A stretch of DNA of 5,477 bases from an uncultured Oscillibacter sp. (GTDB lineage Bacteria; Bacillota; Clostridia; Oscillospirales; Oscillospiraceae). The notes beneath the pieces are model-generated. The model was given only the letters and a program-made list of their open reading frames with translations. It was not told the DNA's origin and did not search any database. Numbering within the stretch: position 1 is the first letter of the stretch; every line of letters begins with the position of its first letter. The stretch lies in NCBI GenBank assembly GCA_900544105.1, contig UQUC01000104.1, forward strand, positions 1-5,477. Direction: 5' to 3'. The translations under genes were made by a program, and so were the position numbers. Below, one piece after another: positions 1 to 5,477 of this stretch.

Positions 1-2
1 TC

Positions 3-317
3 GGTGACCGCGCCGAGCAGGACTTCACCGGCAAGGTGCTGGTGCTGTCGCCGGAGGCACTGCAGGAGCAGTATTGGGGGCAGGATTACCAACTTCTGTA
101 TGCTCGGAGCGGCTTTGGCTGCGAGCCGCATTCCAGTGGCCGAGCAGTCTTTGCCACCTGCCTCTCGGACGGCGAAACAGCCAGATGGAATCGGGAGGAT
201 TTCATCGGCGTACTGGATGACAAGTTTCTGCCCGACTGGGCGCGGGAAAAGCTGGAAAAGCTGATGACACAGGAACAGACGGATGCCCCCACAATGGGCG
301 GCATGAAAATGAAGTGA
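3..317 (+). CDS. C-terminal fragment of a mobile-element accessory protein (5' end outside window)
   Basis: The reading frame is open from the window edge (first full codon at position 3) to a TGA at 315-317, so 104 C-terminal residues are visible; the start is upstream. The fragment has no signal peptide or membrane segment and looks cytoplasmic. It is rich in aromatic residues, with a core reading YARSGFGC, then GRAVFATCLSDGE, then WNREDFIGVL, then LPDWAREKLEKL. From memory, similar tails occur at the ends of long multi-domain proteins (DUF384x or LPD-like) carried by integrative conjugative elements of Clostridia, but I cannot name the family with certainty. The last 15 residues are a Met/Lys-rich tail. 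The next gene starts 13 bases after the stop, and its ribosome binding site overlaps this stop codon, which suggests co-transcription. A GTG at 36 could be read as a start, but the frame continues upstream with good coding character, so I treat the gene as truncated by the window. Confidence 0.75.
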   Translation, partial: GDRAEQDFTGKVLVLSPEALQEQYWGQDYQLLYARSGFGCEPHSSGRAVFATCLSDGETARWNREDFIGVLDDKFLPDWAREKLEKLMTQEQTDAPTMGGMKMK

Positions 318-322
318 GGAGG
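317..322 (+). promoter_or_regulatory. Ribosome binding site AGGAGG for the 331 gene
   Basis: AGGAGG lies 8 bases before the ATG at 331 and overlaps the last base of the preceding TGA stop. The ideal spacing favours 331 over the in-frame ATG at 337. The overlap with the stop codon suggests that ribosomes finishing the upstream gene can re-initiate here. Confidence 0.8.
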
Positions 323-330
323 ATACTTGC

Positions 331-951
331 ATGAGCATGACCTATTACACCGTGGACGATCTTCGGCCCGGAAGATCCGGCTGGGGTGTGAAACGTTTTT
401 CCGCGTTGAATGACGCGATCTCCCATTACCGGTCGCTCCCTATGGATGGGGTCCGCGTCCTCGGCATGGCGGATGATGCCCACGCCTATGAGCTCATCCG
501 CTGTGTGCGTCTTTTCCCCGGCGATGCCCAGGGTGAGGATGTTCTGGCGGCAGATCACTGGCGCGGCGGCTTGGTGAAAAAGAACGCTGCTCTGAAAGAC
601 GCGCTGGAGGTTTGCCTGGAAACCCTGCGGCCCCGTTTTCTGTTGGAGCCGGAGCGCCTGATCCCCATTCCCCAGCGCAAGAAGCTGCGGAAAGAACTGC
701 GAGAGGCCCTTCTCTGGCAGGGCTATGAAGAAAACTACGATTCCGCCATCCGTGCTGTTTTTGTGGGAGGCACTGGCTGGCTCTCACCCCAGGATGTGAA
801 AAAGCAGCGGCAGCTTCCTCTGGTGCTGCGCTACCGGGTAGACGGCATGACGAAGGATGGGGCCTACCTCTCCTTAGAAGTGGAGCCTTGGGAATATGAC
901 CTCCTGCTGGAGCAGACGAAAAATCACTATAAACTGAAGAAAAGAGGATAA
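331..951 (+). CDS. Hypothetical cytoplasmic protein, mobile-element associated
   Basis: This is a complete 206-residue protein; I do not recognise its family with confidence. It has no signal peptide or membrane segment. The N-terminal part (about 4-78) begins YYTVDDLRPG and continues with a predicted alternation of strands and helices (KRFSALNDAISHYRSL, then VRVLGM, then AYELIRCVRLF). This resembles the small YodL/LPD-like domains often found in conjugative-element proteins, but that is only an impression. The middle (about 84-135) is charged and helical, with a basic patch around 115-125 (QRKKLRKELRE). The C-terminal part (about 139-192) looks like a beta-rich fold (AVFVGGTGW, LVLRYRV, AYLSLEVEPWEYDLLL) and ends in a basic tail, KLKKRG. 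The start at 331 is set by a perfect AGGAGG 8 bases upstream. It sits 13 bases after the truncated gene and 4 bases before the next, so it is probably an operon member with an intracellular role. Confidence 0.8.
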   Translation: MSMTYYTVDDLRPGRSGWGVKRFSALNDAISHYRSLPMDGVRVLGMADDAHAYELIRCVRLFPGDAQGEDVLAADHWRGGLVKKNAALKDALEVCLETLRPRFLLEPERLIPIPQRKKLRKELREALLWQGYEENYDSAIRAVFVGGTGWLSPQDVKKQRQLPLVLRYRVDGMTKDGAYLSLEVEPWEYDLLLEQTKNHYKLKKRG

Positions 952-955
952 CAAC

Positions 956-1873
956 ATGAAACGAATGCTTTCCCTTTGCGCCGCGGCGCTGTGCCTGACC
1001 TTGACGCTGACGCCCACCGCGCTGGCGGCGGACTTTGAGTCTGCGGTACCGAACGCCAAGGTCTGCTACCCCACCGCCATCGTTCGCGGTGACGATGGCA
1101 CGGAACTGAAAAAAATCTATGATCTGAGCCCCGAAGACGATCCTGCCGGTATTCCCCGCTCGGACTTCCGGCAGGACGGCTTCCACTACACCCTGACGGA
1201 CCTTCTGAAACAGGAGCTTCCGGAAAATGAGAGCCGCCAGCACACAGAGCACATTTCCGTTGAAAGCGCCAAGAAAGATATGGAATCTGTGTTGGCGCTG
1301 CTGCCGCAGGAGCGGGAATTCATCACGGATGACGGTCTCATGGGAACCCTGACGCTCCGACTTGATACCGTGCAGGTGGAGCCGTCCGGCTACGGCAGCT
1401 CCACCAAGGAAATCTCCACCAAGCGCAGCTACCCCAATCTTGTCGAGCAGGATACCCAGTACATCCCCAAGAGCATTACGGAAAACGGCAAGACCCTAAC
1501 GCTCACGGACATCCAGTGGCAGACGAACAACACCGCCAATCTGGATGGCTATGCCGTGGCGGATCGCTACACGGCCGTTGCCACCTATTCCGGAAGCGCC
1601 ACCAGCAGCTATGTGAAAGGCTACACCGTCACGGCGGATTATACCGGGACCGTCAGCCGGATCGCCCTCAACCGTGTCCGCTATGTGGCTATCTTTGAGG
1701 GAACGCCCATCCAGCCCACGGAGCCTGCGGAGACACCCGCCACGGCATCCGCGTTCCGTTGGTCCTATGTGCTCATCCCCATTGGGATCGTGGCTGCGGC
1801 AGGTGCGGGCGTTGGCGGCGCGCTGCTGGTGAAGCACAGAAAAGAAAACGCGGATGAGGAGGATGCAGAATGA
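956..1873 (+). CDS. Exported protein with single C-terminal membrane anchor, function unknown
   Basis: This is a complete 305-residue protein. Residues 1-24 form a signal peptide: basic MKR, a hydrophobic core, and an ALA|AD cleavage site. There is no lipobox cysteine near the cleavage site. The ectodomain runs to about 250. Its second half (about 170-248) is beta-rich and carries two related segments, ATYSG at 209-213 and ADYTG at 227-231, followed by VRYVAIFEG. A Pro/Glu/Thr-rich linker (about 250-266) leads to one membrane segment (about 271-292, IPIGIVAAAGAGVGGALLV). A basic stop-transfer stretch (KHRK) and an acidic tail (NADEEDAE) follow, giving an outside-N, inside-C topology. I see no LPXTG-like motif, so anchoring should be by the membrane segment rather than by sortase. 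The start has GAGG at 944-947, 8 bases before the ATG, and lies 4 bases after the previous stop. The end overlaps the sortase start by ATGA, so the two products are probably translated together. The family is not recognised; a surface accessory of a conjugative element is likely but inferred. Confidence 0.85.
   Translation: MKRMLSLCAAALCLTLTLTPTALAADFESAVPNAKVCYPTAIVRGDDGTELKKIYDLSPEDDPAGIPRSDFRQDGFHYTLTDLLKQELPENESRQHTEHISVESAKKDMESVLALLPQEREFITDDGLMGTLTLRLDTVQVEPSGYGSSTKEISTKRSYPNLVEQDTQYIPKSITENGKTLTLTDIQWQTNNTANLDGYAVADRYTAVATYSGSATSSYVKGYTVTADYTGTVSRIALNRVRYVAIFEGTPIQPTEPAETPATASAFRWSYVLIPIGIVAAAGAGVGGALLVKHRKENADEEDAE
1857..1862 (+). promoter_or_regulatory. Ribosome binding site AGGAGG inside the upstream gene, for the sortase
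   Basis: AGGAGG lies 7 bases before the ATG at 1870, within the last codons of the preceding gene. Together with the ATGA stop/start overlap (1870-1873) it fixes the sortase start and indicates translational coupling. Confidence 0.85.
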
Positions 1874-2652
1874 AAAAGATTTTGACTTTCGCGCTTGCCG
1901 TCAGTATGATGGCATCCCTTGCGGCCAGTGCCTCGGCGCTGGAATACAGCATTGCCCCTCCGAAGGACTTTGACTTTGGCAGGGACACATCTATTGAGGT
2001 CATCCACACGGCGGATAGCGGTGCTATGAAAAACGCCGACATGAGCAAAAACGCCGCGCTTATTCCGCCTGCATTTGGCTCGGAGAGCATGAACGCCCTC
2101 CACACCGGCGAGTACCTCACGCCCAACCTTGCCCCCGGTGGTATTCCCGCGTCCGGCGCGGTCATTGGTGGCAGCGCCACCGGCGTTGTCACACCCGGCA
2201 GCACGGTGAATGGCGGCAGTAGCTATCAGCCCGCCGTGCTGTTCACGGAGGTGACAAGCGACCTCTACTACAAAAATGGTTCCCTCGGCAGGCTGGAGAT
2301 CCCCTCGCTGGATCTGAGCGTCCGCATTTATCAGGGGACGGACAGCAAGACGCTTGCCAAGGGCGTCGGACACTTCGAGGACACCTCCATCTGGAACGGC
2401 AACGTCTGCCTCGCCGCTCATAACCGGGGCGCCAACAGCTATTTCGGCCAGATCCACACGCTGGACATCGGGGATAAAATCACGTTGACCACCAAGCTGG
2501 GCACCCGCACTTACAAGGTGACGGATGTATTCAAGGTCAGCGAAACAGACCGCGGCGGCCTTGCGGACTCCGGCGAAAATATGCTGACGCTCTACACCTG
2601 CGTCCGCAACCAGCGGGATCAGCGCTGGTGCGTTACCGCAGCGGAGGTCTGA
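1870..2652 (+). CDS. Sortase (cysteine transpeptidase), possibly class D-like
   Basis: The 260-residue product is a sortase, an extracellular transpeptidase that cuts surface proteins at an LPXTG-like sorting signal and joins them to the cell wall or to pilin subunits. The catalytic domain fills about 138-260. It begins with GRLEIPSLDLSVRIYQG, typical of the first strands of the fold. His184 sits in CLAAHNRG, Cys244 in LTLYTCV (the TLxTC-type motif), and Arg252 in QRWCV, close to the C-terminus, so all three active-site residues are present. Residues 1-23 form a short hydrophobic leader ending SASA|L, which looks like a cleavable signal peptide. A low-complexity Gly/Ser/Pro/Ala linker of about 110 residues follows, unusually long for a sortase. 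There is no C-terminal membrane segment, which argues against class C. The start is set by AGGAGG at 1857-1862 and the ATGA overlap with the upstream gene. The nearest likely substrate is the adhesin starting at 3830. Family assignment is firm from the motifs; the class is uncertain. Confidence 0.93.
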   Translation: MKKILTFALAVSMMASLAASASALEYSIAPPKDFDFGRDTSIEVIHTADSGAMKNADMSKNAALIPPAFGSESMNALHTGEYLTPNLAPGGIPASGAVIGGSATGVVTPGSTVNGGSSYQPAVLFTEVTSDLYYKNGSLGRLEIPSLDLSVRIYQGTDSKTLAKGVGHFEDTSIWNGNVCLAAHNRGANSYFGQIHTLDIGDKITLTTKLGTRTYKVTDVFKVSETDRGGLADSGENMLTLYTCVRNQRDQRWCVTAAEV

Positions 2653-2765
2653 ATCTTTCTCCCTTTTGCCGAATCAGTTCTGTTCGACTTCTGCCCCTCA
2701 CTTGTGATATGGTGAAGCTGCGAAGAAGATTTTCACACATACACAGTTAGAATGGAGGCAGAAAG
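2653..2765 (+). other. Intergenic gap between sortase and CAP-protein genes
   Basis: This 113-base gap is AT-richer than its flanks and is the first real break in the gene row. I see no convincing Rho-independent terminator after the sortase. A possible -35-like TTGTGA lies at 2702-2707, but the matching -10 region is poor (AAGATT at 2726-2731, 18-base spacer), so a promoter here is only possible. TCAC-TT-GTGA around 2698-2707 is a short inverted repeat of doubtful meaning. GGAGG at 2754-2758 is the clear ribosome binding site of the next gene, 7 bases before its ATG. Confidence 0.35.
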
Positions 2766-3734
2766 ATGAACGAGAGCAAAAATGTGAGAAAGAATGTCAG
2801 TATGATGTTCACCGGCATGATGATCGGCGCGGCGCTGACCGGCGGCTCTATCGCGGTCGCAGCCGGGATCACGGCGGAACCTACCTGGCAGCCCATCTTT
2901 GTGGATGGTCAGCAGGTGGAAATGCAAGCCTACAACATTGCCGGACACAACTATGTGAAGCTGCGGGACATGGGCAAGCAGGTCGGTTTCAATGTGTATT
3001 GGAACGCCGGAGTCCAAATCGACACCGGGCATCCATACACGGGGATCGCCCCTGCCGAATCAGGCATCCGCGTCAGCAGCTACAAGGGCAGCACCCTCCG
3101 CCCCGGAGACCGCAGCGGCTTGAATATCAGTCCCAGCGCGGAAATAAAAAGCGTGGTCTCCACACGGCCCGACATCATCCGCGTTGAGAATACCTCCGGC
3201 TTCTGGACCGCAATCGCGGTCAGCAGCGGCACATCCGACGTGGTCGTGACCGATCAGCATGGCCAGACCGCCGCTTTAACGCTGACGGTAGTTGACGGCA
3301 AGCAAGGCGCGAGCATTCCGGAATCCGGCGCCAGTCAGACAGACGCGGCGCGGCAGGAGATCGTCCGGCTGGTCAATCAAGTGCGCCGGGAAAACGGCGC
3401 GCCGGAGCTGACGGTCAACGCGGCTCTGATGGACGCAGCGCAGCATTGCGCGTCCCTGCGTGTCACATACCACCAGAATAAGGTGGAGTGCGAGGCGGTA
3501 GCGGCCTCCGGGTATCCCCATGGATTTGGATCGAACATCACCGCATTCACGAATTTGCCCGCATCCGAGATCGCGGGGCGGGCAGTGGAGAATTGGCGGA
3601 ATTCTCCCGGCCACTTCCAGACGATGATAAACCCTGATTGCGACACCATCGGCGTCGGGATCTCAACTGATGAGGGCGGAACGATCTGCTTCCTGTTCGT
3701 CGGTGATCCCAACGCGCACAATCCCTACGCATAA
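2766..3734 (+). CDS. Secreted stalk-domain / Ig-like / CAP-domain protein
   Basis: This is a complete 322-residue exported protein with three visible parts after a hydrophobic leader (about 11-33, with an AVA|A cleavage site). Residues about 41-92 match the copper-amine-oxidase-N-like 'stalk' domain: IFVDGQQV, AYNIAGHNYVKLRDMG, VYWN and IDTGHPYTG are its usual landmarks. Residues about 100-176 look like a bacterial Ig-like (Big) domain, with alternating strands and a GTSDVVVTD turn. Residues about 194-314 form a CAP (SCP/PR-1, YkwD-like) domain: EIVRLVNQVRRENG, then LTVNAALMDAAQHCA, His236, WRNSPGHFQTMINP and IGVGIST. The place of the usual GENI motif reads GSNI (255-258), so the conserved Glu is replaced by Ser256. 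Bacterial CAP proteins are secreted and mostly of unknown biochemical role; the substitution makes a metal-dependent activity less certain. There is no membrane anchor or sorting signal at the C-terminus, so it is probably released or held by the stalk domain. GGAGG at 2754-2758 supports the start, and a hairpin follows the stop. Confidence 0.9.
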   Translation: MNESKNVRKNVSMMFTGMMIGAALTGGSIAVAAGITAEPTWQPIFVDGQQVEMQAYNIAGHNYVKLRDMGKQVGFNVYWNAGVQIDTGHPYTGIAPAESGIRVSSYKGSTLRPGDRSGLNISPSAEIKSVVSTRPDIIRVENTSGFWTAIAVSSGTSDVVVTDQHGQTAALTLTVVDGKQGASIPESGASQTDAARQEIVRLVNQVRRENGAPELTVNAALMDAAQHCASLRVTYHQNKVECEAVAASGYPHGFGSNITAFTNLPASEIAGRAVENWRNSPGHFQTMINPDCDTIGVGISTDEGGTICFLFVGDPNAHNPYA

Positions 3735-3759
3735 CCTATCCGCAACTCAATATGCTCAC

Positions 3760-3791
3760 ATGGCCTTCCAGCTTCATCGCCGGAAGGCCAT
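3760..3791 (+). terminator. Probable Rho-independent terminator after the CAP-protein gene
   Basis: ATGGCCTTCC at 3760-3769 and GGAAGGCCAT at 3782-3791 form a perfect 10-bp stem with a 12-base loop, beginning 26 bases after the stop at 3734. The bases after it, TTTCTT across 3791-3796, are T-rich but not a long T run, so termination may be partial. An outer pair, TGCTCA at 3753-3758 and TGAGCA at 3798-3803, can extend the structure across an unequal internal loop. No other clear hairpin lies in the 95-base gap before the adhesin. Confidence 0.7.
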
Positions 3792-3829
3792 TTCTTATGA
3801 GCAAATCTAAAAAGAAAGGTCAAATAACG

Positions 3830-5477
3830 ATGAAAAAGACATGGCATTCATTGAAAAATCGCGTGACCGCGATGCTGCTGGCCCTGATCTGCGTCCTCGG
3901 CCTGCTCCCCACTGCCGCGCTGGCGGCAGGGGCCGACACCATCAAGCTGGAGCGGTTCGGCATGAGCGGCGTTTCCTATCAGTCCGCCAGCCTTGGCAGA
4001 TGCACAATGCACCAGATGTATTACGGCGTGGCCGGAAAGACCTCCGTGGGCTTTTGCGGGACGAAGGGCGGCGGCATGGGCACCTCCCTGATTGGCCAGA
4101 CCTGGGGCGATCCGAAGCCCGTCACCGATCCCACCGTTAAAATGATGATGGCCTATTACTACGCCCACTCCCTCGGCATCTTCACGGACAAGGCCCACGC
4201 CCTTGGCGTGGATGACATCTGGGATTCCGGTTATAGCTGGTACATGAACGCCTGGGTACAGGCCATCGTGTGGCGGTATAAGGACGGCTCCCTGGGTGAT
4301 CCCGCCACCGCCTGCGCGGAGGAATTGATGTACGTCTGGAACTCGCTGAAGGGCGCAAGCTATACCAGTATCGACCAGATCTGCGACGGCACCACATTCC
4401 GGAACCGGGCGAAATATATCCTGGATCTGGGCAAGCAGGATGTTTGGGGCGATTGCGACGTAAAAGAGTATTCCTTCACCGGCGCTGGCTCTGCCGCCCA
4501 CCCCGCCAGCACTGTCCAGAGCGTTATGATCGGCAGTCTTACCGTCACGAATGAGCAGTACAAGCTGGTGGTCAAGAAGGTGGACGCCACTAACCCCACC
4601 AAGGGCCTTGCCGGAGCGCGGTTCCATGTGGAATCCACCAACGGCTCCTTCTCCAAGGACATCGTCACCGGCACGGACGGCACCTATACCCTCTCTCCCT
4701 TGGACGCCGGAACCTACGCTGTGACGGAAACGGCGGCTCCGAACGGCTACGAGATCGACAACGCGGGGCCTGAATATGTAGTCCTGCCGAACAGCGGCAG
4801 CAGCACCGTGACGATCACCTTTACGGATACTCCCACCGTCACCGCCACCGGTAAGATCCGCAAGGTGGACGCGGATGATCCCACCAAGGGACTCGCTGGC
4901 GCAGTCATCAAGATCACCGGCGTGGATAACAATTTCACCGGCACCTATACCACCGGAGCGGGCGGCGCGCTCACGGATGTGCCTTGGGATACCATGCCCA
5001 TCGGCAGCTATGTGGCGGAAGAAGTGACGCCGCCCAACGGCTACTCTCTGAGCAAGGACGCCGGCAAAGTCCGTCAGGAATTCTATTGGGACGGCAAAAC
5101 AGACGTATCTCTCGTTTTTGAGAATGACGCGAAGGTAAAGATCCAGCTCATCAAGCTGACCGACGCCAATGCGCCCCTCCCCGGTGCGGTATTCCACGTC
5201 CTCCGGGACGGCCAGCTGATCGGCACGGAGGTCACAGACGCCTCCGGCAGGATCACCGTCCCCCATGTGACGGAGGGGATGTACGCCTTTGTGGAGGTCA
5301 GCGCCCCCGCCCCCTACGCCAAGCTGACCGCTCCCGTCTGCGCCCATGTGGATCAGGCCACTGTCAATGGCGGCGGCACCGTGACCGTAACGGCCAAAGA
5401 CCAGAAGCTCCCCAATCTGACCATCCAGAAGCTGGATAAGCAGACCAAGCAGCCCATCCCCGGCACGGTTTTTGAGA
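3830..5477 (+). CDS. Thioester-domain and Cna-B (SpaA-like) repeat surface adhesin, 3' end outside window
   Basis: The frame is open to the window edge: 549 codons with no stop. Residues 1-33 form a signal peptide with a basic start and a hydrophobic core ending in ALAA|G. Residues about 45-240 resemble the thioester domain (TED) of Gram-positive adhesins. Phe75-Cys76 in VGFCG matches its [YFL]C motif, and VQAIVW at 143-148 matches its Gln motif (hydrophobic-Q-x-x-two hydrophobic). Cys76 and Gln144 could form the internal thioester used for covalent binding to a target. Cna-B/SpaA-type domains follow: about 242-336 (Lys250, Glu300, Asp333), 340-434 (Lys345, Glu397/398, Asn432), 435-525 (Lys442, Glu489, Asp524), and the start of a fourth from 529 (Lys534). 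The Lys, Glu and Asn/Asp positions are those used for intramolecular isopeptide bonds in this family. A C-terminal sorting signal would be beyond the window. The start at 3830 has a weak AAAGG at 3815-3819, 10 bases upstream. An in-frame ATG at 3797 would add 11 basic residues. Confidence 0.88.
   Translation, partial: MKKTWHSLKNRVTAMLLALICVLGLLPTAALAAGADTIKLERFGMSGVSYQSASLGRCTMHQMYYGVAGKTSVGFCGTKGGGMGTSLIGQTWGDPKPVTDPTVKMMMAYYYAHSLGIFTDKAHALGVDDIWDSGYSWYMNAWVQAIVWRYKDGSLGDPATACAEELMYVWNSLKGASYTSIDQICDGTTFRNRAKYILDLGKQDVWGDCDVKEYSFTGAGSAAHPASTVQSVMIGSLTVTNEQYKLVVKKVDATNPTKGLAGARFHVESTNGSFSKDIVTGTDGTYTLSPLDAGTYAVTETAAPNGYEIDNAGPEYVVLPNSGSSTVTITFTDTPTVTATGKIRKVDADDPTKGLAGAVIKITGVDNNFTGTYTTGAGGALTDVPWDTMPIGSYVAEEVTPPNGYSLSKDAGKVRQEFYWDGKTDVSLVFENDAKVKIQLIKLTDANAPLPGAVFHVLRDGQLIGTEVTDASGRITVPHVTEGMYAFVEVSAPAPYAKLTAPVCAHVDQATVNGGGTVTVTAKDQKLPNLTIQKLDKQTKQPIPGTVFE
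4553..5477 (+). repeat. Tandem Cna-B/SpaA domain repeats within the adhesin gene
   Basis: Three complete domains (about 4553-4837, 4847-5131 and 5132-5404) and the start of a fourth (from 5414) lie head to tail, each about 90-95 codons. The first two share a 14-residue opening that differs at only two residues: KVDATNPTKGLAGA at 4577-4618 and KVDADDPTKGLAGA at 4862-4903, 285 bases apart. Their DNA differs at several third-codon positions, so the duplication is not recent. The third (LIKLTDANAPLPGA) and fourth (TIQKLDKQTKQPIPGT) openings are more diverged. Each complete domain has a central Glu segment (VTETAAPNGY, AEEVTPPNGY and VEVSAPAPY). Domain edges are approximate. Confidence 0.85.

Noticed and set aside
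4..264. An 86-residue + strand frame starting with GTG at 4
   Set aside because: It is an Arg/Ser/Cys-rich alternative frame. The frame ending at 317 has sensible protein composition and continues to the next gene's ribosome binding site.
494..1252. A 252-residue - strand open frame across two + strand genes
   Set aside because: It spans the end of one well-supported gene and the start of the next, including a signal peptide and a ribosome binding site on the + strand, and its own product is compositionally odd.
1765..2457. A 230-residue - strand open frame over the sortase gene
   Set aside because: The + strand encodes an unmistakable sortase catalytic domain here, so this is an antisense shadow.
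3841..4140. A 99-residue + strand open frame starting at 3841
   Set aside because: It is an out-of-frame reading of the adhesin gene's 5' part, rich in Arg and His, with no ribosome binding site. The true frame starts at 3830 and runs past the window end.
4577..4903. Possible DNA-level direct repeat suggesting a recent duplication or mobile insertion
   Set aside because: The match is mainly at protein level (14-residue domain openings), and the codons have diverged, so it is ordinary Cna-B domain repetition.
3848..5347. A 499-residue open frame on the - strand across most of the adhesin gene
   Set aside because: It lies opposite recognisable signal-peptide, thioester-like and Cna-B sequence on the + strand, reads as low-complexity Gly/Ala/Val/His/Arg sequence, and has no domain I recognise. 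GC-rich codon use on the + strand readily leaves the antisense frame open.
1..5477. CRISPR array, tRNA, rRNA or insertion-sequence ends
   Set aside because: I saw no regularly spaced short repeats, no cloverleaf-like segment, no rRNA-like sequence and no transposase or terminal inverted repeats; coding sequence fills nearly the whole window.

Overview
The window is GC-rich and densely coded on the + strand. Strong AGGAGG-type ribosome binding sites, short gene gaps and the protein types point to a high-GC Firmicute of the Clostridia (Oscillospirales or Lachnospirales-like gut bacterium). The mix of genes (the tail of an accessory protein of the kind carried on integrative conjugative elements, an exported membrane-anchored protein, a sortase, a CAP-domain protein and a Cna-B adhesin) looks like the surface-protein section of a Tn1549/CTn-type conjugative element. 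That assignment is inference: no relaxase, integrase or type IV secretion gene lies in the window.

Layout. Positions 3-317 hold the 3' end of a cytoplasmic-type protein whose start is outside the window. At 331-951 is an unrecognised 206-residue protein. At 956-1873 is a protein with a signal peptide, a beta-rich ectodomain and one C-terminal membrane segment. Its stop overlaps the start of a sortase at 1870-2652, which has the His, Cys and Arg catalytic residues. These four genes are spaced 13, 4 and -4 bases apart and look like one operon. After a 113-base gap, 2766-3734 encodes a secreted protein with a stalk (copper-amine-oxidase-N-like) domain, an Ig-like domain and a CAP domain. A perfect 10-bp stem at 3760-3791 follows it.

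From 3830 to the window end runs a large open gene with no stop in the window. It encodes a signal peptide, a probable thioester domain (Cys76 and Gln144) and at least three and a half Cna-B/SpaA-type domains. It is the most interesting gene here.

How the parts may work together. The adhesin has the architecture of Gram-positive surface proteins that bind a target covalently through an internal thioester and are stiffened by isopeptide bonds. The sortase three genes earlier could anchor or polymerise it, but the adhesin's C-terminus, where a sorting signal would be, lies beyond the window. The CAP protein and the membrane-anchored protein are further exported parts of the same cluster. A mobile element that gives its host, or its mating pair, a covalent adhesin plus its own sortase is the main hypothesis from this window.
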